DNA of 64,000 nt, from positions 1,116,001 to 1,180,000 of the forward strand of contig NZ_CP060820.1 in the NCBI RefSeq assembly GCF_014489475.1, in the 5' to 3' direction. Numbering within the stretch: the first letter of the stretch is position 1; each line of letters begins with the position of its first letter. Shown one piece after another: positions 52,196-64,000 of the stretch. Origin of the DNA: Lysobacter terrestris (GTDB lineage: Bacteria; Pseudomonadota; Gammaproteobacteria; Xanthomonadales; Xanthomonadaceae). The position numbers and the translations under genes were made by a program. The notes below the pieces were generated by a model. That model was given only the letters and a program-made list of their open reading frames with translations, was not told the origin of the DNA and ran no database searches.

Positions 52196-52618
52196 TCAGT
52201 GCTTCATGTTCTTGCGCAGGCGCTCCAGCGCCTGCAGCTGCGCCAGGCTCATGGCGAGCTGGGCTTCGGCTTCCTGCGCGCTCATCTTCGGATCCTTCTT
52301 GGCGAGGATGCGCTCGGCTTCTTCCTTGGCCTTGCGGACCGCGGCTTCGTCGATGTCCTGCGCGCGGATCGCGGTGTCGGCCAGCACGGTCACGACCTGC
52401 GGCTGCACTTCGAGGATGCCGCCGGAGACCGCGAAATCGAGCTGCTCGCCGCCCGGCAGGGTGACGATGACCTTGCCCGGCTTCAGGCGCGTGATCAGTG
52501 GCGCGTGGCGCGGCGCGATGCCGAGTTCGCCCAGTTCGCCCGTGGCGACCAGGAGTTCGGCTTCACCGTGGAAGATTTCGTCTTCGGCGCTGACGATGTC
52601 GCAACGGAAGGTGGTCAT
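52196..52618 (-). CDS. atpC: ATP synthase F1 epsilon subunit
   Basis: 140-aa central-stalk subunit. N-terminal beta-sandwich ([27 protein letters not shown]-like [14 protein letters not shown]) and a C-terminal two-helix hairpin that can inhibit hydrolysis. Last gene of the operon. A pair of GGCGGG palindromes separates it from atpD. Confidence 0.96.
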   Translation of the reverse strand: MTTFRCDIVSAEDEIFHGEAELLVATGELGELGIAPRHAPLITRLKPGKVIVTLPGGEQLDFAVSGGILEVQPQVVTVLADTAIRAQDIDEAAVRKAKEEAERILAKKDPKMSAQEAEAQLAMSLAQLQALERLRKNMKH

Positions 52619-52635
52619 GTGTCTCTCTTTCGTGG

Positions 52636-52707
52636 GGCGGGTTTGAACCCGCCACTCTTCGATCGGTATTGCTCAACTGCCACTCGCAAGGCGGGTTGAA
52701 ACCCGCC
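52636..52707. repeat. Paired intergenic palindromes (atpD-atpC)
   Basis: GGCGGGTTTGAACCCGCC at 52636-52653 and GGCGGGTTGAAACCCGCC at 52690-52707, a REP-like pair. The same family occurs between atpA and atpG. They may protect or process the operon mRNA. Confidence 0.75.
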
Positions 52708-52723
52708 CTACGCCAACCACTGC

Positions 52724-54172
<1,449 letters not shown>

Positions 54173-55036
54173 TTAGACCGCTGCCGCGCCGCCGACGATT
54201 TCGGAGATTTCCTGGGTGATCGCTGCCTGACGGGCCTTGTTGTAGACCAGTTGCAGGGTGCCGATCAGCTTGGTGGCGTTGTCCGACGCCGACTTCATCG
54301 CGACCATGCGCGCGGCATGTTCCGAAGCGAGGTTTTCCAGCACCGCCTGGTACACGACCGACTCGATGTAACGCGTCAGCACGTGGTCGAGCACGGTCTT
54401 CTCGTTCGGCTCGTAGATGTAGTCCCAGTCGTGGTGCGCGACCTGCGCTTCCGCCGGCGGCACCGGCAGCAGCTGGTCGAACGTCGCACGCTGGACCATC
54501 GTGTTGACGAAGTCGTTGTAGGCGAGGAACACCTTGTCGACCTTGCCCTCGGTGTAGGCATCGGTCATGGCCTTGATCACGCCGACCAGCTGTTCCAGCC
54601 GCGGCGTATCGCCCAGGTGCGTGACCGTGGCGAGCATGTTGACCTTGACGCGACGGAAGAACACCGAGGCCTTCTGGCCCACGGTGACCACGTCGACCTC
54701 GACACCCTGTTCCTGCCACTTGCGGATCTCGCCCAGCAGCTTGCGGAACATGTTGTTGTTGAGGCCGCCGGCCAGGCCGCGGTCGGACGACACGATCAGG
54801 TAGCCGACGCGCTTGGTGTCCTTGCGCTCGACCAGGTACGGATGCTGGTAGTCGGTGTTGGCCTGGGCCAGGTGACCGATCACCTGCTTCATCGCGCGCG
54901 CGTACGGGCGCGACGACTTCATCCGATCCTGCGCCTTGCGGATCTTGGAGGCCGAGACCATCTCGAGCGCGCGCGTCACCTTGCGGGTGTTCTGCACGCT
55001 CTTGATCTTGGTTTTGATTTCGCGTCCGCCTGCCAT
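54173..55036 (-). CDS. atpG: ATP synthase F1 gamma subunit
   Basis: 287-aa rotor shaft. N-terminal coiled-coil helix ([20 protein letters not shown]), the central [11 protein letters not shown] segment and the C-terminal [10 protein letters not shown] ... [13 protein letters not shown] helix are all conserved. Adjacent upstream is a pair of palindromic repeats before atpA. Confidence 0.98.
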   Translation of the reverse strand: MAGGREIKTKIKSVQNTRKVTRALEMVSASKIRKAQDRMKSSRPYARAMKQVIGHLAQANTDYQHPYLVERKDTKRVGYLIVSSDRGLAGGLNNNMFRKLLGEIRKWQEQGVEVDVVTVGQKASVFFRRVKVNMLATVTHLGDTPRLEQLVGVIKAMTDAYTEGKVDKVFLAYNDFVNTMVQRATFDQLLPVPPAEAQVAHHDWDYIYEPNEKTVLDHVLTRYIESVVYQAVLENLASEHAARMVAMKSASDNATKLIGTLQLVYNKARQAAITQEISEIVGGAAAV

Positions 55037-55051
55037 CTTTCTTCTCGGTAG

Positions 55052-55111
55052 GGCGGGCTCAAGCCCGCCGTTCGATTTCGCTCAACTTCACAGGTGGGCC
55101 ATGGCCCAGCC
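55052..55111. repeat. Paired intergenic palindromes (atpA-atpG)
   Basis: GGCGGGCTCAAGCCCGCC at 55052-55069 and GGTGGGCCATGGCCCAGCC at 55093-55111, with GTAG and CTAC at the outer edges. Same REP-like family as at 52636-52707. Confidence 0.7.
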
Positions 55112-55117
55112 TACGAA

Positions 55118-56668
<1,551 letters not shown>

Positions 56669-56765
56669 GGGTGGTTCCCTATGTGTCGACGTTGCCGCCG
56701 ACGTTTGCAAATGGAATTGCTTTTTAACTTCCCGCGAACTGCATGAAGCGCAGTTCGCGGATGTC

Positions 56766-57293
56766 TTAGTTGGTCAGCGCGGACTGCAGGCGGCCGAGCT
56801 TGCCCTTGAGCGAGCCGTCGATCACCACGTCACCCGCATCGATCACGGCACCGCCGATCAGCGAGGCGTCGACCGCGGTCTCGACCTGCACGTCGCGGCC
56901 GAAGCGCTTCTTCAGCGCGGCCTTGATGCCCTCGAGCTCGCCGTCGCCCAGCGCGGTGGCCGAGGTGACGCGCGCCTTGATCACGCGCTCGGCTTCCGCG
57001 CGCAGCTCTTCGAACAGGCCGGCGATTTCCGGCAGCAGCGCGAGGCGGCGGTTGTCCGCCAGCAGGGCGAGGAAGTTGCGCAGCGAGTCGCCGGCGCCAT
57101 CGATGGCGAGCAGCGACACGGCGTCGGCGTGGCCCAGGCGCGGGCTGCCGAGCAGTTCGGCCACCTGCGGATCGGCGGCGACACGCGCGGCGAACGCGAG
57201 CGCGTTCGACCACGACGCGTAGTCGCCGGCGTCCCGCGCAATGCCGAAGGCAGCGCGGGCGTAGGGACGTGCGAGGGTGAGGGCCTGGCTCAT
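56766..57293 (-). CDS. atpH: ATP synthase F1 delta subunit
   Basis: 175-aa peripheral-stalk subunit joining F1 to b. N-terminal [12 protein letters not shown] and C-terminal [20 protein letters not shown] followed by [19 protein letters not shown] are diagnostic. Five bases separate it from atpF. Confidence 0.96.
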   Translation of the reverse strand: MSQALTLARPYARAAFGIARDAGDYASWSNALAFAARVAADPQVAELLGSPRLGHADAVSLLAIDGAGDSLRNFLALLADNRRLALLPEIAGLFEELRAEAERVIKARVTSATALGDGELEGIKAALKKRFGRDVQVETAVDASLIGGAVIDAGDVVIDGSLKGKLGRLQSALTN

Positions 57294-57298
57294 CGGTC

Positions 57299-57769
57299 TC
57301 AGATCTCGGCGGCGAGTTCGTCGAGCAGCGCCTTGTGGGCGTTGGCGTCGATCTCACGGCGCAGCAGCTTCTCGGCACCGGTCACGGCCAGGGTCGACAC
57401 CTGCTTGCGCAGGTCTTCCTTGGCGCGGTTGGCCGCGGCGACGATCTCGGCTTCGGCCACGGCCTTCTGGCGGGCGGCTTCGGCGATCGCGTCGTTCTTG
57501 GCCTGATCGATGATCTGGTTGGCGCGCTGGTGGGCCTGCTCGATGATCTCGTTGGCCTTGGCGCGAGCCGTACGCAGTTCACCGTCAGCGGTTTCCTGCG
57601 CCTGCGCGAGGGCGCGCTGGCTGTTGTCGGCGGCGGCCAGACCTTCGGCGATTTTCTTTTGGCGTTCTTCGAGCGCCGCGTTCAGCGGCGGCCAGATGAA
57701 CTTGATCGTAAAGATCACGAGGATCAAGAACGAAAGCATCTGGCCGAAGAAAGTCATGTTGATATTCAC
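57299..57769 (-). CDS. atpF: ATP synthase F0 b subunit
   Basis: 156-aa peripheral-stalk subunit. One N-terminal membrane helix ([20 protein letters not shown]) followed by a long charged coiled coil ending in the delta-binding region. Length equals that of E. coli b (156). Confidence 0.97.
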   Translation of the reverse strand: MNINMTFFGQMLSFLILVIFTIKFIWPPLNAALEERQKKIAEGLAAADNSQRALAQAQETADGELRTARAKANEIIEQAHQRANQIIDQAKNDAIAEAARQKAVAEAEIVAAANRAKEDLRKQVSTLAVTGAEKLLRREIDANAHKALLDELAAEI

Positions 57770-57870
57770 GACGCGTCCTCGACGGATTTCTTCAGACCGG
57801 CGCGACCGAGGCCGCGCCGGGAGTTACTTCCGTGCCGCGCCCCGGACGGAGCGCAGCACGTCCGGCTTGC

Positions 57871-58218
<348 letters not shown>

Positions 58219-58222
58219 TTAC

Positions 58223-59435
<1,213 letters not shown>

Positions 59436-59505
59436 GCGGCAAGCTCCGTACGGAGAGCATTGGGGTGGACAAAAGGGGCAGAAAAGCGCCCTGCGAAGCC
59501 GCAAA

Positions 59506-59535
59506 AGTATAGCAGCGGGAACTTTTCCGGAGCAA
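59506..59535 (-). promoter_or_regulatory. Probable atp operon promoter
   Basis: On the minus strand, TATACT (59506-59511) is preceded after 18 bases by TTGCTC (59530-59535). The -10 box is 71 bases before the atpI start. The -35 match is weak. Confidence 0.5.
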
Positions 59536-59769
59536 CCGCGAAAAGCCGGGGGCTACGGGACGCCGCGCCGGTGCCGGGGGCGATTCCCGCCGCCGGGCCG
59601 GGCCTCGGAGGGGGAAAAACCCGCGTTGCGGCGGCCCGCCCCTGTTCATTGGAACCTTTGCCGGAGCCCCGGGTCCGATCCACAGGCCTGCTCTTCCTCG
59701 TCGATCCCGCAGGCCTGCGAAGCCCTGGTTCCGAGGCCGGGGCTTCGCCTTTTGCGGCCGCGGCCGGGC
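59536..59769. other. Gene-free spacer between lpd and the atp promoter, with a hairpin
   Basis: No gene is seen between the atp promoter and lpd. The inverted repeat GCGAAGCCC (59717-59725) / GGGCTTCGC (59740-59748) forms a strong hairpin just past the lpd stop. It lacks a T tract on the lpd strand, so if it ends lpd it is a non-classical terminator. Confidence 0.55.
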
Positions 59770-61566
59770 CTACTTCTTCTTCGGCAGGTACAGGTCGGTG
59801 ATCGTGCCTTCGTACACCTCGGCCGCCATGCCGACCGATTCGCTCAGGGTCGGGTGCGGGTGGATGGTGTGACCGATGTCGGCGGCTTCGCAGCCCATCT
59901 CGATGGCCAGGGCCAGTTCGGCGATGAGGTCGCCCGCGTGCACGCCGACGATGCCGGCGCCGACGATGCGGTGCGTGGCTTCGTCGAAGACCAGCTTGGT
60001 GAAGCCCTCGGTGCGGCCCAGGCCGATCGCGCGGCCCGACGCGGCCCACGGGAACTTGCCCACGCCGACCTGCAGGCCCTTGGCCTTCGCCTCGGTTTCG
60101 GTGACGCCGACCCAGGCGATCTCCGGATCCGTGTAGGCCACCGACGGGATCACCCGCGCGACCCATTCCTTCTTCTCGCCGGCGGCGACTTCGGCGGCCA
60201 GCTTGCCCTCGTGCGTCGCCTTGTGCGCGAGCATCGGGTTACCGACGAGGTCGCCGATGGCGAAGATGTGCGGCACGTTGGTGCGCATCTGCCGGTCGAC
60301 CGGGATGAAGCCGCGCTCGGTGACGTTCACGCCGGCCTTGTCGGCATCGATCCTGTTGCCATTGGGCGCACGGCCGACGGCGACCAGCACGCGATCGAAC
60401 AGCTGCGCCTCGATCGACGCCGGCTTGCCGGCCTCGGCGCTTTCGAACGCGACCTTGAGGCCGTCCTTCTGCGCCTGCGTGCCCGCGGCCTTGGTCTTCA
60501 GGTGCACGGCGACGCCCTGTTTCTTCAGGCGGTCGGCGAGCGGCTTGACCAGGTCGGGATCGGCGCCCGGCATCAGCTGGTCCATGAATTCGACCACGGT
60601 GACCTGCGAACCCAGCGCGCGGTACACGGTCGCCATTTCCAGGCCGATGATGCCGCCGCCGACGACGAGCAGCTTGTCCGGCACGTCGGCAAGATCGAGC
60701 GCGTCGGTGGAATCCATCACGCGCCTGTCGTCCCAGGGGAAGCCCGGCAGCTTCACCGCCTGCGAACCGGCGGCGATGATGCATTGCTCGAAGCGCAACA
60801 GCTGCGTGCCGGCCGCACCGACGACTTCGATCTCGTTGGGCGAAACGAACTTGCCCACGCCCTCGAGCACGCGCACCTTGCGCTGCTTGGACATGCCGGC
60901 CAGGCCCTTGGTGAGGTTGCCGACCACCTTGTCCTTGTACGCGCGCAGCTTGTCCAGGGTGATCTTCGGCTTGCCGAAGTCGATGCCGTAGTCGCTGGCA
61001 TGCGCGGCTTCATCGATCACCGCCGCCGCGTGCAGCACCGCCTTGGACGGAATGCAGCCGACGTTGAGGCAGACGCCGCCGAGGGTGGCGTAGCGTTCGA
61101 CCAGCACGGTGTCGAGGCCGAGGTCGGCGGCGCGGAACGCCGCGGTGTAGCCGCCTGGGCCCGAGCCGAGCACGAGCATGCGGCATTCGACGTCGGCCTT
61201 GCGGCCGCTGGCTGCAGCGGCTTGCGGCGCCTTTGCCGGAGTCGCTGCGGCAGGCGCAGCAACGGCAGGCGCGGGCGCGGCTGGAGCCGCCGGCGCGACT
61301 GGCTGCGATGCCTGCGCGGCCGCACCCGCCTCCGATTCGATGATGGCCACGACACTGCCTTCCGACAGCTTGTCACCGACCTTGACCTTCAACGCGACCA
61401 CCTTGCCGGAGGCCGACGCGGGCACTTCCATCGTCGCCTTGTCCGACTCCAGCGTGACCAGGCCCTGGTCCTGCTTCACCACGTCGCCGACCGCGACCAG
61501 CACTTCGATCACGGGTACGTCGTCGTAACCGCCGATATCAGGAACCTTGACTTCGATGTTGGCCAT
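59770..61566 (-). CDS. lpd: Dihydrolipoyl dehydrogenase with N-terminal lipoyl domain (PDH E3)
   Basis: 598-aa flavoprotein E3. An N-terminal lipoyl domain (lipoyl-lysine K43 in LESDKATMEVP) and an Ala/Pro linker (90-125) precede the E3 core: FAD motif LVLGSGPGGYTAA, redox disulphide GGVCLNVGCIPSK, NAD-binding GGGIIGLE and the C-terminal HPHPTLSE catalytic histidine. It reoxidises dihydrolipoamide in pyruvate dehydrogenase. The lipoyl-E3 form is known from Xanthomonadaceae, Neisseria and some others. aceF lies two genes upstream. Confidence 0.96.
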   Translation of the reverse strand: MANIEVKVPDIGGYDDVPVIEVLVAVGDVVKQDQGLVTLESDKATMEVPASASGKVVALKVKVGDKLSEGSVVAIIESEAGAAAQASQPVAPAAPAAPAPAVAAPAAATPAKAPQAAAASGRKADVECRMLVLGSGPGGYTAAFRAADLGLDTVLVERYATLGGVCLNVGCIPSKAVLHAAAVIDEAAHASDYGIDFGKPKITLDKLRAYKDKVVGNLTKGLAGMSKQRKVRVLEGVGKFVSPNEIEVVGAAGTQLLRFEQCIIAAGSQAVKLPGFPWDDRRVMDSTDALDLADVPDKLLVVGGGIIGLEMATVYRALGSQVTVVEFMDQLMPGADPDLVKPLADRLKKQGVAVHLKTKAAGTQAQKDGLKVAFESAEAGKPASIEAQLFDRVLVAVGRAPNGNRIDADKAGVNVTERGFIPVDRQMRTNVPHIFAIGDLVGNPMLAHKATHEGKLAAEVAAGEKKEWVARVIPSVAYTDPEIAWVGVTETEAKAKGLQVGVGKFPWAASGRAIGLGRTEGFTKLVFDEATHRIVGAGIVGVHAGDLIAELALAIEMGCEAADIGHTIHPHPTLSESVGMAAEVYEGTITDLYLPKKK

Positions 61567-61621
61567 TGCCGGCTTCCGTTCAATAGGTCGACGCGGACAT
61601 TCGCGCGCCCGGGGAAAAGCG

Positions 61622-62341
61622 TTACTTGAAGAGGGTCCAGCCGCGACGCTTTTCTGCCTCGGCGTCCGATTCGTCCACCGTCGCGGCAGGCCCATCGACC
61701 ATCTGGCGCATGCGATCCAGTTGTTCGCCGAGCTGGCGCCAGCGCTTCGCGCGCTTCTCGTCGCCCTCGTCGCTGGCCTCGATCAGCAGGTCGATCTGCT
61801 CGCGCATCAGCTCGCCCAGTTCGCAATCCGGGCGCAGGCCGCTGACCCGCAGCACATCACCGGAAGCGGGATCGCCGACGACGAACAGCCAGGTGTCCTC
61901 TTCGCTGAAAGGCGCCTGGCTGCCTTCCACCGCGACCGCACCCAGCGCGTGGCGCCAGTCCTCGATCAGGCGCGTCGCCACGGCGGCCGGAATGGCCGCC
62001 TGCTCGACGTCGGGCGTCTGTTGCGTGCGCAGTTCGAGCTTGCCGCCGCTCCACGCGTGCACGCGCTCGTCGGCAACGGCGTGGCGCAGCGTCCAGTCGC
62101 CGCCCGCCGGGTCGGGGATCAGCTGCACGCCGCTTTCCGCGCCGGTGCGCGGCAGCAGGGTGAAGCCCCAGGCGACCGGCTGGTCGCCGGAGAGCAGCTT
62201 CTCCACGGCGGTGCCGTAGTTCTCCGTCGCCGGCGGCCAACCGCGGCCGAGCGCGATCCGGCACTGCGCCTCGTCCGCGTGCGCGAGCGGCGCCGCGAAC
62301 GCCATCGCCAGCAGCAAGCCGGTGCAAGCAGCGCGGCGCAT
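61622..62341 (-). CDS. Hypothetical periplasmic protein between aceF and lpd
   Basis: 239-aa protein with a clear Sec signal peptide (RRAACTGLLLAMAFAAPLAHA, cut before DEAQC). The mature part is acidic with a conserved-looking GRGWPPATENYGTA and many Trp/Glu; the C-terminus is a charged helix. Not recognised. The start overlaps the aceF stop by one base (TGATG), so it is coupled to aceF, and lpd follows 55 bases later. Its link to the dehydrogenase is unclear. Confidence 0.72.
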   Translation of the reverse strand: MRRAACTGLLLAMAFAAPLAHADEAQCRIALGRGWPPATENYGTAVEKLLSGDQPVAWGFTLLPRTGAESGVQLIPDPAGGDWTLRHAVADERVHAWSGGKLELRTQQTPDVEQAAIPAAVATRLIEDWRHALGAVAVEGSQAPFSEEDTWLFVVGDPASGDVLRVSGLRPDCELGELMREQIDLLIEASDEGDEKRAKRWRQLGEQLDRMRQMVDGPAATVDESDAEAEKRRGWTLFK

Positions 62342-63798
62342 CACAGCAGCACCCGGCGCATGTCGGCCAGCAGTTGCGCGAGATACGCGGTGAAGCGCGC
62401 GGCGGCGGCGCCGTCGATCACGCGATGGTCGTAGCTCAGCGACAGCGGCAGGATCAGGCGTGGCGCGAACTGCGCGCCATCCCACACCGGGCGGATCGCC
62501 GACTTGGACACGCCGAGGATGGCGACTTCCGGCGCATTCACAATCGGGGTGAACTTGGTGCCGCCGATGCCGCCGAGCGAGCTGATCGAGAAGCAGCCGC
62601 CCTGCATGTCGGCGGGGCCGAGCTTGCCGTCGCGCGCCTTCTTCGCCAGCTCGCTGGTTTCCTGCGCGATCTGCAGCACGCCCTTCTTGTCGACGTCGCG
62701 CACGACCGGCACGACCAGGCCGTTGGGGGTGTCGGCGGCGAAGCCGATGTGGAAGTACTTCTTCAGCGTGAGGTTCTCGCCGCTGGCGTCGAGCGAGGCG
62801 TTGAAGGTCGGGTACTTCTGCAGGCCCGCGACCGCCGCCTTCATCAGGAAGGCGAGCATGGTCAGCTTGATGCCCGCCTTCTCGTTTTCCTTGTTGAGCG
62901 CGACGCGCAGCTCTTCCAAGTCGGTGATGTCGGCGTCGTCGTGCTGGGTGACGTGCGGGATCATCGCCCAGTTGCGCGCGAGGTTGGCGCCGGAGATCTT
63001 CTGGATGCGCGAGAGCTCGCGCGTTTCCACTGCGCCGAACTTGCTGAAGTCGACCTTCGGCCACGGCAGCAGGTTGAGTCCGCCGCCACCGGCCGCAGCC
63101 GGCGCCGCGGCGGCAACGCCACTGCCGCTCATCACCGACTTCACGAACTTCGCCACGTCGTCCTTGCCGATGCGGCCACCGCGCTCGCTGCCCTGCACCC
63201 GGGAGAGGTCGACACCGAGTTCGCGTGCGAACAGGCGCACCGCCGGGCTGGCGTAGGGGACCTTGTCCGGCATGAGTTCGTCGGCGGTGAACGCCACCGG
63301 CGGCGACATCGCGCTGGAAGGCCGCGGCGGCGCGGCTTCCGGGTCGATGCCCGGGCGCGCGGCCAGCGCCGCATCGACGATGGCGGCGCCCTGCTGCTCG
63401 GCGATGGATTGCTGGGTGAGGCGGTCGGGCTGCGCGGCCACCACGACCGGTTCGACCCGGGTCGCGGTCTCGGCGGCGGCCACCGTCTTCGCGGCGACCG
63501 GTTCGGCGCGCGGCGGTTCGGCCGCGGCGGGTGCGGGCTGGGTGCCGGCGCCGGCATCGGCCGCTTCGATCAGGGCGACGACGCTGCCCTCGGACAGCTT
63601 GTCGCCGACCTTGACCTTGAGTTCGCGGATCACGCCGGCGAACGGCGCGGGGACTTCCATGGTCGCCTTGTCGGATTCCAGCGTGACCAGGCCCTGGTCC
63701 GGTTTCACCGTATCGCCCACGGCGACCAGCAGTTCGATCACGGGCACGTCGTCGTATCCCCCGATGTCGGGGACGCGTGCTTCCTTCAACTCAGCCAT
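62341..63798 (-). CDS. aceF: Dihydrolipoamide acetyltransferase (PDH E2)
   Basis: 485-aa E2 core. One N-terminal lipoyl domain (K44 in LESDKATMEVP), a linker, the peripheral-subunit-binding domain (PYASPAVRLFARELGVDL, then GRIGKDDVAKF) and a catalytic domain with NYHVA-like strands, ending in SYDHRVIDGAAAARF (active-site His). It moves the acetyl group to CoA. The single lipoyl domain here and the extra one on E3 are nearly identical at the start (VPDIGGYDDVPVIE), showing recent shared origin. aceE is not in the window. Confidence 0.95.
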   Translation of the reverse strand: MAELKEARVPDIGGYDDVPVIELLVAVGDTVKPDQGLVTLESDKATMEVPAPFAGVIRELKVKVGDKLSEGSVVALIEAADAGAGTQPAPAAAEPPRAEPVAAKTVAAAETATRVEPVVVAAQPDRLTQQSIAEQQGAAIVDAALAARPGIDPEAAPPRPSSAMSPPVAFTADELMPDKVPYASPAVRLFARELGVDLSRVQGSERGGRIGKDDVAKFVKSVMSGSGVAAAAPAAAGGGGLNLLPWPKVDFSKFGAVETRELSRIQKISGANLARNWAMIPHVTQHDDADITDLEELRVALNKENEKAGIKLTMLAFLMKAAVAGLQKYPTFNASLDASGENLTLKKYFHIGFAADTPNGLVVPVVRDVDKKGVLQIAQETSELAKKARDGKLGPADMQGGCFSISSLGGIGGTKFTPIVNAPEVAILGVSKSAIRPVWDGAQFAPRLILPLSLSYDHRVIDGAAAARFTAYLAQLLADMRRVLL

Positions 63799-64000
63799 GG
63801 GGGGCTCCGCAAGCGCGAAAGTACCTATTGTGTCCGCTGGCCGGCGGCAGCGCCAACCGAACGCGGCCGGTGAAGCGGTCCTGATTTCGTATTCCTGCAA
63901 CGACAGTCACCCATTGGGCGGGCTGTCGGGCAGTGCGGTCGGGCAATCACGGTCGGTACGCCGGCGCATGGCCGGCACGATGTTTGCGGTGCCTGGACGC

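Overview
The window looks like the chromosome of a high-GC gammaproteobacterium of the Xanthomonadaceae/Lysobacteraceae type. This is inferred from the GC-rich housekeeping genes, a complete atpIBEFHAGDC operon beside glmU and glmS, a pyruvate dehydrogenase E3 that carries its own lipoyl domain, and paired intergenic GGCGGG palindromes. The species itself cannot be read from the sequence.

Layout. (1) 1-3340, chromosomal left flank: the end of an RND efflux pump gene, bioD (reverse), a free methionine-R-sulfoxide reductase and a TfoX C-terminal-domain gene, closed by a strong bidirectional terminator. (2) 3341-37384, a Tn7-like transposon of about 34 kb. It has imperfect terminal inverted repeats (22 of 25 bases), several TnsB-type sites at both ends, and a 5-base AAAAA target duplication. 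It sits 23 bases past the glmS stop codon, the classical attTn7 position. (3) 37403-64000, chromosomal right flank: glmS; a sigma-54-controlled ABC efflux operon with its own two-component system and two tiny paralogous proteins; a GNAT gene; glmU; a GT-C-like membrane protein with a GtrA-like partner; the ATP synthase operon; and lpd/aceF of the pyruvate dehydrogenase complex.

The transposon machinery lies at the glmS-distal end: two full-size TniQ/TnsD-family genes read inward and converge on a tnsA-tnsB-tnsC operon that reads outward. No tnsE or CRISPR-Cas genes were seen. The roughly 26 kb between tnsA and the glmS-proximal end is a defence island. It holds (a) an apparent operon of XRE regulator, membrane protein, SPFH protein, divergent NAD-kinase-like protein and a RecB-like nuclease/exonuclease/helicase, facing a phage-type HTH repressor across a palindromic operator; (b) a Gabija-like OLD/TOPRIM ATPase plus UvrD-like helicase; (c) a divergent pair of a PLD-type and a PD-(D/E)XK (Mrr-like) nuclease; (d) a reverse transcriptase fused to a nitrilase domain (DRT1-like); (e) a complete type I restriction-modification system; and several unknown genes. 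Cargo (a) is the best candidate for an undescribed system inside the element.

Outside the element, the most unusual locus is 39370-47775. A near-consensus sigma-54 promoter with upstream palindromes drives an adaptor, two small paralogous proteins, an ABC ATPase and two MacB-type permeases. A downstream NtrC-family regulator and histidine kinase probably close an autoregulatory loop.
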